From: Desulfobacterales bacterium
Lineage (GTDB): Bacteria > Desulfobacterota > DSM-4660 > Desulfatiglandales > Desulfatiglandaceae
NCBI GenBank assembly: GCA_027027005.1
Contig: JALVMN010000367.1
Coordinates: 19,409 to 67,014 of the forward strand
Length of the DNA stretch: 47,606 bases
Reading direction: 5' to 3'
Shown here: piece by piece, positions 25,803 to 33,695 of the stretch
Layout of the letters: every line of letters begins with the position of its first letter
How positions within the stretch are numbered: the stretch's first letter is position 1
Position numbers and translations under genes: made by a program
Notes under the pieces: generated by a model
The model's input: only the letters and a program-made list of their open reading frames with translations
Databases searched by the model: none
What the model was told of the DNA's origin: nothing

Positions 25803-27547
25803 TTGTCCTTTTCCCTGAACATTAGTCGCTTTTCCACCATCATCGCGAGAAAGGCCTCGATCTCATGCGAAGTAAACGAGGGGGCATAGGCGACTATCTC
25901 CTGGATGCTTCGCCGTGTCTCACAAAATAGGTAGATCTTTCGGGACGTCCCTTTGAGCTTATGAGTTTCGGGATATCCGGCCGGGACCCACTTCCTGATG
26001 ATAATAAAATCACCTCCGTCCAGGTAAGAGAGGATGGGGTCTGAACCAGCCGATGCCTTTGCCTTTTCAAAATGGGCAGTCCACTGTTTCACCTTTTCTC
26101 TTACAGGTCGCCACAGTTTTTTCTGCTCCCGCAGACCGCCATGGTATCCCTGGATCATGGTGAGGAGGGAGTTGAAGATTCCCTCAGGAAAGATGCCCTT
26201 GTAACGGGGATGATTAAAGACCTTTTTGATCTTGTATTGTCTGGGGTTGGACCAGACCGGGCTCCCATAGCCCAGCCAGAACGGGATGGCCTTGAGGGGC
26301 GAGAAGGGGAGCACAAAGTCCAAGGCGGTCAAGGTCTCTTCCACATCGTGCGGGTCGCTTCCAGGAAATTCCATGATGAGGTTGCCTGTAAGCCTGGGGC
26401 ATCCAGGGTCCTCGCAATTTTTCATTATTTCAATGTTATCCATGGCAGTCGTGCCCTTGTGGAGCTTTTGGAGCAACCGAGTGCTCAAGGCCTCGATTCC
26501 CACTTGGACCTCTTTCATCCCAGCCCTGCCCATGGCCCTCAGCATCTCGGGGGGTGTGGTGGCACGGATCTCGGAAAATAACTCCAGTTGCACATCCATT
26601 CGGGAGATTTCCCTGAAAAACTCCATCAAGTCTTTGGGGGGCAATAGATTGTCCACAAATGAGAAGCCCAAGACCTGGTGTTTTCGGGCCAATGCCAGTA
26701 GCTCCAGGAGCATCCTTTCATTGCCCTTGGCCCTGTATCCTTTCCACTGAAGGTTCAGGTTGCAAAATGCGCATTTGTTCCACCAGCATCCCCTGGACAT
26801 TTCAACGGGAAGCCTGGGAGTGAAGGCCCTGGAGGGGCCGAGAGAGGCCAACATTTCAAAATAATCATCATAGTCAGGGGTGGGGAGCAGGTCCATGTCC
26901 TCAACCTGTTCCCTTTTGAGTATGGCTCTGCCCTGGAAACAGTGATTGGATCTGGACTTCTTTTGGAGGATCTGTCGGGTCAATCTCAGGAGGGGGAGTT
27001 CACCCTCGCCTTCCACAAGGTAGGTGATCTCGGGAAAGGTTTTTAGGAGGGTCTTGCCGAGATCTCCTGCAACAGATGACCCTCCAACCACTATGGGAAC
27101 GTCGGGGGCGAGTTGTCGTATTTTTTTTATGAAGTAGAGGGAGCTTGTAAGCTGGGAGTAGCAAATGGAAAATCCAATGAGGATGTATTTTTCCCAGTCG
27201 TGTTGTGCCAGAAAGGCAAGTGATGCCTTTTCCAACTCCTTGCATATGGCAGAAAAAGACAGCCCCTCCGATTTCATCCCCCTGGATGCCAAACGCATCC
27301 AGGATTTCTCTATTGCCCTGCTTTGCCCTGGGTAGAGGAGGGCGCCATAGAGGGGTTCTGCAAGCCAAGTGCTCTGGGCAATCTTCTGGTAGAGGGGATA
27401 GCCAAGAGCTGCTGCCACATGAAGAAACACATGGTGGCTGCGGATTCTTACCCCTGGCAGGCCCTTTGAAAGAAAAGCCTTCAAGGTCCCCAGTTGGATT
27501 GAGGGCCGGTTGAACAACGGCCAGGGGGTGGAGAGCAATGCAATCAT
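25763..27547 (-). CDS. B12-binding-type radical SAM enzyme resembling RiPP-maturation C-methyltransferases
   Basis: A 594-aa protein starting at ATG 27547, 4 bp after the acyl-CoA ligase stop. The N-terminal 240 residues look like a cobalamin-binding-type domain, with the opening STPWPLFNRPSIQLGTLKA and later FSICYSQLTSSLYFIKKI and PIVVGGSS. The radical SAM core has EMSRGCWWNKCAFC (Cys254, Cys258, Cys261) and VGIEALSTRLLQKLHKG. The opening and the RGCWW...KCAFC region closely follow the ribosomal-peptide maturation radical SAM protein 1 family (RiPP C-methyltransferases). No obvious precursor peptide lies nearby, so it may act on a distant or non-RiPP substrate. Confidence 0.82.
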   Translation of the reverse strand: MIALLSTPWPLFNRPSIQLGTLKAFLSKGLPGVRIRSHHVFLHVAAALGYPLYQKIAQSTWLAEPLYGALLYPGQSRAIEKSWMRLASRGMKSEGLSFSAICKELEKASLAFLAQHDWEKYILIGFSICYSQLTSSLYFIKKIRQLAPDVPIVVGGSSVAGDLGKTLLKTFPEITYLVEGEGELPLLRLTRQILQKKSRSNHCFQGRAILKREQVEDMDLLPTPDYDDYFEMLASLGPSRAFTPRLPVEMSRGCWWNKCAFCNLNLQWKGYRAKGNERMLLELLALARKHQVLGFSFVDNLLPPKDLMEFFREISRMDVQLELFSEIRATTPPEMLRAMGRAGMKEVQVGIEALSTRLLQKLHKGTTAMDNIEIMKNCEDPGCPRLTGNLIMEFPGSDPHDVEETLTALDFVLPFSPLKAIPFWLGYGSPVWSNPRQYKIKKVFNHPRYKGIFPEGIFNSLLTMIQGYHGGLREQKKLWRPVREKVKQWTAHFEKAKASAGSDPILSYLDGGDFIIIRKWVPAGYPETHKLKGTSRKIYLFCETRRSIQEIVAYAPSFTSHEIEAFLAMMVEKRLMFREKDNYIALAVPVRPTG

Positions 27548-27551
27548 CCAA

Positions 27552-29126
27552 TCATTTGATCTGGAAGCTCTCGGACCTGCCGGCGTACTTCTCCCTGAGC
27601 TTTGGTTTTTCAATCTTTCCTGTGGGGTTCCTTGGCACCTGGTCAAAGTAGATTATCCTTGGCCTCTTGTATCTTGGTAAGGCCTCACAATATTCCCTTA
27701 CCTCTTGCTCTGTCATCTCTTGGCCGGGTTTTAGTTGGATGATGGCGGTGACCACCTCGCCGAGCCTCTCATCAGGGGTGCCGATAACAGCGGCGTCCTG
27801 GATCTTCGGGTTTTCCATGAGAAAATCCTCTATCTCCACAGGAAAGATGTTTTCACCGCCAGAGATGACAATGTCCTTTTTCCTGTCAACCAGCCAGATG
27901 AAGCCGTCCTCATCCACCCGGGCCATGTCACCGGTGAGGAGCCATCCATCTATCAATGTCTTTGAGGTGGCCTCTGGATTCTTGTAGTACTCCTTCATGA
28001 CACCGGGGCCTTTGACCATGAGCTCTCCCGGCTCCCCTTTTGGGACATCGTTGAGATTATCGTCCACAATGCGATATTCCCAATCAAAGCCAGGCACACC
28101 GATGGCCCCAACCTTGTGAATGTTCTCTATCCCCAAGTGGATGCACCCCGGCCCCGTGCTCTCGCTGAGCCCGTAGTTGGTGTCATAGTCGTGATGAGGA
28201 AAGACCTCTTTCCAGTTTCTCACCAGGCTTGGGGGCACGGGCTGGGCACCTATGTGCATGAGGCGCCATTGATCCAGCTTATAGTCTTTAAGATCCACCT
28301 CTCCTCTTTCGATTGCCACCAGGATATCTTGGGCCCAGGGCACCAACAGCCACACTATGGTGCATTGCTCTTCAGAGACAGCCTCCAGGATCCACTGGGG
28401 CTTTATGCCTTTCAGGATCACTGCCTTTGCACCCACGATGAAATTACCAAACCAGTGCATCTTGGCACCGGTATGATAGAGGGGAGGGATACAGAGGAAG
28501 TTGTCGTCATGGGTTTGGTTGTGGTGGCGGTTTTCCACTATACATGCCGCCTCCAGGTTTCGATGGGTCAAAAGGATCGGCTTTGGCTGGCCAGTGGTAC
28601 CGGACGTAAAGTAGAGGGCTGCATCGTCCAGCAGATTGATAGGTATGTTCGGATCTTTAGGGGTCCCAGAGTCGAGAAACTCTTGGTAGCCCTGTGCGTA
28701 TGAGGGGATGGACTCCTGAGGGCCAACAAATACGAAGTCCTTTATGGTGGTCAGTTCCTCTTTTATGGAATCGATTCTTTCCACAAATTCGGGGCCAAAT
28801 ATCATGGCCTTTGCCTCCGCGATGTCGGCGCAGTACTTTATGTCCTGTGCCGTAAACCTAAAGTTTAGAGGAACTGCCCACGCACCGGTTCGAAGTATGC
28901 CAAAATATACGGGCAACCACTCCAGGCAATTCATCATGAGATGAATCACCTTGTCCCCTTTCTGGACCCCCTTGTTTATCAAGGCCGTGGCAACCCTGTT
29001 TGATATCTCATCAAACTCCTTCCAGGTTATGGATACACGCCTGCCTTTTTCGGGTTCCCGCTCTATGAGGGCCACCTCATGGCCGTACATGCGAGCGTTT
29101 CTTGCCAGGATCTCGGTGATAATCAT
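27552..29126 (-). CDS. AMP-forming acyl-CoA synthetase (fatty-acid/carboxylate CoA ligase)
   Basis: A 524-aa ANL-superfamily enzyme that activates a carboxylic acid to its acyl-adenylate and then to the CoA thioester. Motifs are the P-loop-like YFTSGTTGQPKP, the YGLSEST region, the hinge-adjacent GWLLTGDMARVDEDG and DRKKDIVISGGENIFP, and the C-terminal catalytic Lys in PRNPTGKIEKPKLRE. Length is normal. The substrate class is probably medium or long-chain fatty acid, which sequence alone does not settle. It is followed within 4 bp by the radical SAM gene, so the two are likely cotranscribed. Confidence 0.93.
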   Translation of the reverse strand: MIITEILARNARMYGHEVALIEREPEKGRRVSITWKEFDEISNRVATALINKGVQKGDKVIHLMMNCLEWLPVYFGILRTGAWAVPLNFRFTAQDIKYCADIAEAKAMIFGPEFVERIDSIKEELTTIKDFVFVGPQESIPSYAQGYQEFLDSGTPKDPNIPINLLDDAALYFTSGTTGQPKPILLTHRNLEAACIVENRHHNQTHDDNFLCIPPLYHTGAKMHWFGNFIVGAKAVILKGIKPQWILEAVSEEQCTIVWLLVPWAQDILVAIERGEVDLKDYKLDQWRLMHIGAQPVPPSLVRNWKEVFPHHDYDTNYGLSESTGPGCIHLGIENIHKVGAIGVPGFDWEYRIVDDNLNDVPKGEPGELMVKGPGVMKEYYKNPEATSKTLIDGWLLTGDMARVDEDGFIWLVDRKKDIVISGGENIFPVEIEDFLMENPKIQDAAVIGTPDERLGEVVTAIIQLKPGQEMTEQEVREYCEALPRYKRPRIIYFDQVPRNPTGKIEKPKLREKYAGRSESFQIK

Positions 29127-29215
29127 TTTTTGAGCCCCCTTTGAAGCTATATTTCAGCTACAAAGTGACTGTAGATAAGGCAGATTTTCGTGTCAAGGGA
29201 AAATAAAGGAAGGGA

Positions 29216-29914
29216 TTATGGATGTGAGAGGCTTTGCAGCATGGCTTTAGCCACGGGCAGGAATGGGGAGTCAGGGGCGCTTTCAATGAACTGCTCAAGG
29301 GTTTCTCTGGCCTTGTCATGGGCAGATATGAGCCAGTAAGTTCGGGCCAGTCCCAATAAGGCCAAAGACCTGAATGGGGTTTCAGGCCCCTGGGCTATCT
29401 CTTGGAACATTCCTTGTGCCAGTTCCAGATCCCCCTCGGCCTCGTAGCAAGTGGCCATGGCCAGCTTGGTAAGCACGGTATAATGAGGCTCTTCCTCCAT
29501 TTCGGCCATGAACTTTTTGTAAAGCCCTATGGCATCATTATGCTGCCCTTGTAAGTAAGCGGCCAGTGCTGCGTGGGGAAGCGAGAGAGGGGCCACCCTT
29601 GACAGACCATAGTCCTCGAAGATTTTTCTAAAGGCCTCTTCAGCCTTTTCCCATTGCCCTGGATCAGAGTCCGGAGTTATGCTTTCAGCAAGGATGGAAA
29701 GGGCCTGATTATAGGCCTCCTGGGCCTGCTTGTTCGTGTGTCTCCAGTATGCCCATCCTGCCAGGTAAAGAATAATCAGCACACAGGCCACAATACCAGC
29801 CGTGACCAACTGGGACCTGTGGGTCTGGATCCAGTTGAACGCCCTGGCCGAAAATGTGAGAAATTCGTCAGGTTCTTTCAGCAGTTCTTTTCTGGTGACC
29901 TTTTTCTTTGCCAT
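29216..29914 (-). CDS. Membrane-anchored TPR protein (YfgM-like)
   Basis: A 232-aa protein with a Lys-rich cytoplasmic start (MAKKKVTRKELL), one helix (about 37-57), then helical repeats: YNQALSILAES, AEEAFRKIFEDYG, AIGLYKKFMAEM, AQGMFQEIAQG and ARETLEQFIES. The topology and repeat pattern resemble YfgM/TPR-21 proteins, which work with the Sec translocon and periplasmic chaperones. ATG 29914 is chosen because residues start resembling the family there; the longer frame upstream is untypical. It lies 89 bp before the acyl-CoA ligase gene in the same direction. Confidence 0.82.
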   Translation of the reverse strand: MAKKKVTRKELLKEPDEFLTFSARAFNWIQTHRSQLVTAGIVACVLIILYLAGWAYWRHTNKQAQEAYNQALSILAESITPDSDPGQWEKAEEAFRKIFEDYGLSRVAPLSLPHAALAAYLQGQHNDAIGLYKKFMAEMEEEPHYTVLTKLAMATCYEAEGDLELAQGMFQEIAQGPETPFRSLALLGLARTYWLISAHDKARETLEQFIESAPDSPFLPVAKAMLQSLSHP

Positions 29915-30081
29915 CGACTTCTTGGAACCTGCCTGAGATGAGGCAGGCCAAAAATAATGGGTTAGAGAACGAGGCCATTGATAACAAAGAGGCTCAAGTG
30001 GAGTCAAGGAAAAAGCCCCTTGCATTCCAAGCCAGTTGCAGATTACATTCGCACTCACATAGATATAGAAAAGGTCATGAT

Positions 30082-30729
30082 ATGGATCATCTTGAAAGAT
30101 TCTTGCAGATTTTAAATGCTCTCCCCGGATGGGTGGCCTACCTCCTTTTGGGGCTAAGCGCCTTTGTGGAGAACATCTTTCCACCGATACCCGGTGACAC
30201 CATCACCGCCTTTGGGGCATTTATGGTGGGGACCAAGAAGCTGAGTTTTATAGGGGTCTATGTCTCCACCACTGTTGGGAGCCTGGCAGGCTTTATGGCC
30301 CTTTTTGGGGTGGGAAGGGTGTTGGGCAGGAAGTTTTTTATGGAGAAGGACCTGAAGTTTTTCAAACGGGAAGAGATCATGCGGGCAGAGCAGTGGTTCA
30401 AGAAATACGGCTACCTCCTGGTGCTTTTAAATCGTTTCTTGCCGGGGGTAAGGTCCGTGATCTCTATTTCCGGGGGCATCTCGCATCTGAACACCGCCGG
30501 GGTGGCCGCCCTTGCTCTTATCAGTTGTGCGGCATGGAACCTCATATGGATAGCAGTGGGTTACAGTATTGGCGCCAATTGGGATACGGTGCGTGAGACC
30601 ATGTCAAGACTCCTGGTGCGCTATAACACGGCCGCCTTTCTGGTTATGGGACTGGTCGTGGGATATTTCGTAGTCAAGAAATTGTTTAGCCGAAAAAAGA
30701 AGGGTACGGGAAGAGACAAACTAATTTGA
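30082..30729 (+). CDS. DedA-family membrane protein
   Basis: A 215-aa polytopic protein with the DedA/SNARE-associated domain: an early re-entrant region ENIFPPIPGDTITAFGAFM, then GVGRVLGRKFF, KYGYLLVLLNRFLPGVRSVISISGG and a C-terminal SCAAWNLIWIAVGY. Members flip phospholipids or undecaprenyl phosphate across the inner membrane. Start ATG 30082 has AAAGG about 7 bases upstream. The in-frame extension to 29908 lacks family resemblance and overlaps the divergent gene. A 7-bp dyad (29928-29947) lies in the intergenic region before it. Confidence 0.92.
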   Translation: MDHLERFLQILNALPGWVAYLLLGLSAFVENIFPPIPGDTITAFGAFMVGTKKLSFIGVYVSTTVGSLAGFMALFGVGRVLGRKFFMEKDLKFFKREEIMRAEQWFKKYGYLLVLLNRFLPGVRSVISISGGISHLNTAGVAALALISCAAWNLIWIAVGYSIGANWDTVRETMSRLLVRYNTAAFLVMGLVVGYFVVKKLFSRKKKGTGRDKLI

Positions 30730-30757
30730 TTGACATTATCCCTTTTCGTTTTATAAT
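30730..30757 (+). promoter_or_regulatory. Consensus sigma-70 promoter directly after dedA
   Basis: TTGACA (30730-30735), a 16-bp spacer and TATAAT (30752-30757): both hexamers are perfect. The predicted start near 30763-30764 coincides with the first base of the closing stem of the RNA described next. Confidence 0.8.
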
Positions 30758-30763
30758 TCAGAC

Positions 30764-30893
30764 AGCGGGGACGGCTCTGGCCTTTCCATCGAACCCTCTG
30801 TGGCTTGAGAGACCTTACCACCTCCCTTGTCTTCAGGGGCTCGGGCCCTCAAGGGCCTGGAAGACACAGGGCCACCCGCTACTTTTCTTGTTG
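30764..30893 (+). ncRNA. Candidate small RNA between dedA and a small membrane gene
   Basis: No open frame fits. From the predicted start, AGCGGG (30764-30769) pairs with CCCGCT (30875-30880), and TGGCC with GGCCA inside it. A second stem joins TGTCTTCAGG (30828-30837) to CCTGGAAGACA (30856-30866) with one bulge. The 3' side of the closing stem is followed by ACTTTTCTTG, a weak U-rich end. The unpaired middle contains ACCACCTCCC (30817-30826), complementary to Shine-Dalgarno sequences. The closing 5'/3' pairing recalls 6S RNA, but the central bubble does not match. It could instead be a long structured leader of the next gene. Confidence 0.5.
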
Positions 30894-30905
30894 CAGGGAT
30901 TCCCC

Positions 30906-30934
30906 TTGACCTCACCGGCTCAATTCCCTATAAT
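30906..30934 (+). promoter_or_regulatory. Near-consensus sigma-70 promoter for the small membrane protein
   Basis: TTGACC (30906-30911), 17-bp spacer, TATAAT (30929-30934). Transcription would start near 30941, giving a leader of about 47 nt before ATG 30988. Confidence 0.7.
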
Positions 30935-30987
30935 CCGCCGCCAAAGCAGAGTTGCCAATGCTCTAGGACCTTGAAAGGAGGTAGAAT

Positions 30988-31170
30988 ATGGATCTTGCCA
31001 GAAAGATTGCCATCGCCATCGTGATGATTATCCCTGCCTTTGTAATCGCAGGCCTCCTTTGGGCCCTGGTAGAGTCCTGGGCCCCTGTGGTCATCTGGGA
31101 AATCGTTTTGGTGATAATGTACTTCCAGATAATCAAAAGGATTTCTCCCACTTCTCACCAGCACACATAG
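30988..31170 (+). CDS. Small membrane protein, 60 aa
   Basis: A 60-residue protein with two hydrophobic helices (about 7-27 and 32-50) separated by ALVESWAP, a basic end of the second helix (IIKRIS) and a polar tail. The ribosome site AAAGGAGGT is optimal and lies 6 bases before the ATG, and a near-consensus promoter precedes it, so it is probably highly expressed. I do not recognise the family. Its neighbours (DedA and an ABM-domain protein) do not define a role. Confidence 0.75.
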   Translation: MDLARKIAIAIVMIIPAFVIAGLLWALVESWAPVVIWEIVLVIMYFQIIKRISPTSHQHT

Positions 31171-31232
31171 TGCCATTTTAAAACACTGTCTTACCCCCAT
31201 CTTTGTAAAGGAGCAGTTCAGGGTGAAAAAAG

Positions 31233-31296
31233 GGCTCTAGCTGCGGCCTAAAGGATGCCCAACTAGTAGGAGGGAAAGGCCCGTATGGTTAGAGCC
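31233..31296 (+). other. Possible structured RNA element in the 3' region of the small membrane gene
   Basis: GGCTCTA (31233-31239) pairs with TAGAGCC (31290-31296), and inside it GGCCT (31245-31249) pairs with AGGCC (31277-31281), enclosing an AGGAGGG segment. A 10-codon frame with that segment as ribosome site (ATG 31285 to TGA 31317) overlaps it. It ends just before a terminator, so it may be a 3' UTR structure, a separate small RNA or a mini-ORF. It matches no riboswitch that I recognise. Confidence 0.3.
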
Positions 31297-31317
31297 AAAT
31301 CTGGGGGCAATCTGTGA

Positions 31318-31359
31318 GGCCTTCGAGCCAAGCGCGGCTCGAAGGCCTTCTGCTCTTTT
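31318..31359 (+). terminator. Rho-independent terminator
   Basis: A perfect 12-bp stem GGCCTTCGAGCC/GGCTCGAAGGCC (31318-31329 and 31336-31347) with loop AAGCGC, followed by TTCTGCTCTTTT. It closes the small-membrane-gene transcript on the plus strand. Confidence 0.85.
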
Positions 31360-31383
31360 GGAAGGTTGTAAATGGGGGTGACC

Positions 31384-31668
31384 TTATCCGTAAAGATAAG
31401 CCGCATATTGGGTCTTTTCACCCAAGAGTTTGTCTATCTGGTCTTGGAGCTCAGCGCGCTGCTTACTTTGCAGCCATGCCTTCCAGTGATCCAGGCTCTG
31501 CCAAGTGCTTATCACCAAGAATTCTTCGGGGTCGTCCACGTTTCGCAGCGTCTCACCTGAGACATAGCCCGGTTGGGCGGTTGCAAGCGCCCGTAATTTG
31601 ACCAGCAGAGGCAGTAGCTCACCCTCCTTGTCCTTGCTCACCCTTCGCTTGATTATGATCTTAATCAT
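31384..31668 (-). CDS. Antibiotic-biosynthesis-monooxygenase (ABM) domain protein
   Basis: A 94-aa single-domain protein of the dimeric alpha/beta-barrel type: MIKIIIKRRV strand, KLRALATAQPGYVSGETLRN, FLVISTWQSLDHWKAWLQSKQR. These are the usual core and the Trp-containing region of ABM/YgiN-like proteins. Some members oxidise quinols or degrade haem; many have no known reaction. It has a strong ribosome site (AAAGGAGGT) and is a stand-alone gene facing the terminator of the previous transcript. Confidence 0.88.
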   Translation of the reverse strand: MIKIIIKRRVSKDKEGELLPLLVKLRALATAQPGYVSGETLRNVDDPEEFLVISTWQSLDHWKAWLQSKQRAELQDQIDKLLGEKTQYAAYLYG

Positions 31669-32001
31669 GGCAGGCGACCTCCTTTGTCAGAATTTGAGTA
31701 GATGCAACGCGCACCCTGAGACACACCGCAAGGCTCCAGGCTGCTTTCTTGGGCTAGTCTATAGGGAAAAAGGGATAATGTAAAGTTTTGCTGGAAGGTT
31801 GTGAGGCAAGGCGAGTGTGCAGAAAATTATAAAACATGGTCAAAAGTTTGACGATTTTTCCAACTTTATTCCTCTACACCATCGTTGAGCAGTCAAGATT
31901 CAGAGGGTATTTACGAAGAAAAGAAGATGGGGGAAATGGTATTAAAATTGCATATTTGGTGGTAAGGATTAAGGACACTATCAACCTAAAGGGGTAAGGT
32001 C
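31669..32001. other. 333-bp divergent intergenic region
   Basis: This lies between the leftward ABM gene and the rightward PilZ-like gene. It is AT-rich around 31820-31870 and 31930-31960. No gene, clear promoter pair or repeat stands out. The ribosome site of the PilZ-like gene (AAAGGGGTAAGG) is at its right end. Confidence 0.4.
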
Positions 32002-32364
32002 ATGAAGCCTGCAAGCAACACCACTCCTGCAGAGGAGCGAAGGTCAGAGCCAAGACATTCTCCTGAAGAATATCACTGTGTGGAATTTTCTCTGGACGAC
32101 TTGGCAATTCCTTATCAGTTCAAGATCTGGAACATTGCCTCCAAATCCATGTGCTTGCTGGTAAGGCAAGATTCTGACATTCTACGGAGAATCAAGGTGG
32201 GCGATACTGTTAATATGAAGTATTATTCGGGGTGTTCATGGAGCTCTGGCGAGTACAAACCCACTGCCATCCGACACATCACCAAGAATGACGAGGGTCC
32301 TTTCAAAGGACACTATCTAGTTGGAATAGAGATACTGAGCAGTGACGCGGCACCTCACCGATGA
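32002..32364 (+). CDS. PilZ-like protein with degenerate second motif
   Basis: A 120-aa protein. RRSEPR (Arg14...Arg18) fits the PilZ RxxxR arm, and the following strands (KIWNIASKSMCLLV, IKVGDTVNMKYY, HYLVGIEIL) fit the barrel, but the D/N-x-S-x-x-G motif is NIASKSM, lacking the Gly. It may bind c-di-GMP weakly or have another role. The ATG follows AAAGGGGTAAGG. It is a single gene closed by a hairpin terminator. Confidence 0.7.
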   Translation: MKPASNTTPAEERRSEPRHSPEEYHCVEFSLDDLAIPYQFKIWNIASKSMCLLVRQDSDILRRIKVGDTVNMKYYSGCSWSSGEYKPTAIRHITKNDEGPFKGHYLVGIEILSSDAAPHR

Positions 32365-32390
32365 ACTACAGTAACCAGCTTATACATGGC

Positions 32391-32417
32391 GCCCCGAACC
32401 TGATTCGGGGCTTTTTT
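32391..32417 (+). terminator. Rho-independent terminator after the PilZ-like gene
   Basis: Stem GCCCCGAA/TTCGGGGC with loop CCTGA, followed by TTTTTT. Confidence 0.92.
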
Positions 32418-32513
32418 GTTTTTAAGGCCGGGGAAGGGGCCGGTTTTTCCTTTACCACCTTGTGGCCTGAGCCGTAAAATACCCCACAGTGACATCGTGG
32501 ACTTGGGAGCTCC

Positions 32514-33695
32514 ATGGAACTCTTATCCCTCATTTCAAATCTACGCCTGCAGGATATCCTAGACATCCTATTCCTCTCGGTCCTGGTATATCATCTATAC
32601 ATCTGGTTTTGGGGCACCAAGGCATTCAAGGCCATAGTGGGGCTCGTGATGCTGGGACTGGTCTTTACGGTTGCACGGGCCTGGGGCCTTTTTCTCACCA
32701 CCTGGGTGTTCAAGATCCTGTGGCAGGTCCTGGTGGTACTCCTGATAATCCTATTTCAGTCTGAGATCCGCCAGGTCCTTGAGCGAGTGAATCCGTTCAA
32801 GGCAGTTGGAATCAGAAATTCCGGCGGTGCTCAAGGATGGATACACAAGTTGGTGCGCGCTGTAATGCTCATGGCCCAGCGGAAGATAGGCGCGCTCCTG
32901 GTCCTAGAGAGGAATGACTTGGTGGAAGAGTTAGTCACAGGCGGAACAAACCTTGAGGGAGAGCCAAGCCCCGAACTCTTGCTCAGCATATTTCAAAAGA
33001 ACTCCCCATTACATGATGGTGCAGTGCTCATCCGTGAGGGTAAGCTCGTCAGGGCCGCCTGTTATTTGCCCCTCACCTCCAAAGAGGATCTCCCCTCCAA
33101 GCTGGGCACCAGACACAGGGCCGCCCTTGGCCTGAGTGAAAGATGTGATGCTGTGGTGGTGGTGATATCAGAGGAGAGGGGAGAGGTCTCTGTGGCACAA
33201 GAAGGTGAGCTAAAAGGCATCAAAACCAGAGATGAGCTGCGAGATCTTTTGAAGGAGGCGGTGAGCCCTCCAAGGCCTTTTGGAGAGACATGGAAGCAAA
33301 GGGCAGTAGAGGTGTTCAGAAAGAGACTGGCCGTCAAGGCTGGTGTTGTGGCCTTTGTGAGCATCATCTGGTTGCTGTTGGCAGGCCAGCAGAATTTTGA
33401 TGTTACCTTGAATTTACCTCTAGAACTTAAGAACAAACCGATCAACCTGGAAATCCTTTCCCCCATTGATCCCACGGTGAAGGTCACCTTGAGGGGTTTG
33501 AGAAAAGATGCCAGCGTCCTTGGTCCCCACAATGTCAGGGCAGAGTTGGATGTCTCCCTTGCAAAACTCGGCAGGAGGACCTTTAGGATTGAACGCAGAC
33601 ACATAATCTTGCCCAACGACAGGGTGTCGGTGGTACGAATTCAGCCTTCCAAGATAAAGTTCAGCTTCAGGGAATTGCCCTCTAAAAAGAGATGA
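32514..33695 (+). CDS. cdaA: Diadenylate cyclase (CdaA type) fused to a YbbR domain
   Basis: A 393-aa protein that should make c-di-AMP from two ATP. Residues 10-95 contain three helices as in CdaA. The DAC domain (about 100-250) has the catalytic DGA (168-170) and GTRHR (198-202). A fourth helix (about 275-291) leads to a C-terminal domain (292-385) with the YbbR-type pattern (FDVTLNLPLELKNKP, VKVTLRG, LPNDRVSVVRIQPSKIKF). In Firmicutes the regulator CdaR (YbbR repeats) is a separate neighbour of cdaA; here one YbbR domain is attached, presumably in the periplasm. It is coupled by a 4-bp overlap to the next gene and lies upstream of the dcw cluster. Confidence 0.92.
   Translation: MELLSLISNLRLQDILDILFLSVLVYHLYIWFWGTKAFKAIVGLVMLGLVFTVARAWGLFLTTWVFKILWQVLVVLLIILFQSEIRQVLERVNPFKAVGIRNSGGAQGWIHKLVRAVMLMAQRKIGALLVLERNDLVEELVTGGTNLEGEPSPELLLSIFQKNSPLHDGAVLIREGKLVRAACYLPLTSKEDLPSKLGTRHRAALGLSERCDAVVVVISEERGEVSVAQEGELKGIKTRDELRDLLKEAVSPPRPFGETWKQRAVEVFRKRLAVKAGVVAFVSIIWLLLAGQQNFDVTLNLPLELKNKPINLEILSPIDPTVKVTLRGLRKDASVLGPHNVRAELDVSLAKLGRRTFRIERRHIILPNDRVSVVRIQPSKIKFSFRELPSKKR

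Noticed and set aside
29908-30081. 58-residue N-terminal extension of the DedA protein
   Set aside because: It is polar, unlike the family, and overlaps the divergent TPR gene start; ATG 30082 has a ribosome site.
30764-30893. 6S RNA or SRP RNA
   Set aside because: The closing stem recalls 6S RNA, but the central bubble and length do not fit. The conserved GGAA tetraloop region of SRP RNA is absent.
31233-31359. Known riboswitch classes (c-di-GMP, TPP, cobalamin, fluoride and others)
   Set aside because: None of the conserved core sequences I know for these classes is present, and the element precedes a terminator without a downstream gene on the same strand.
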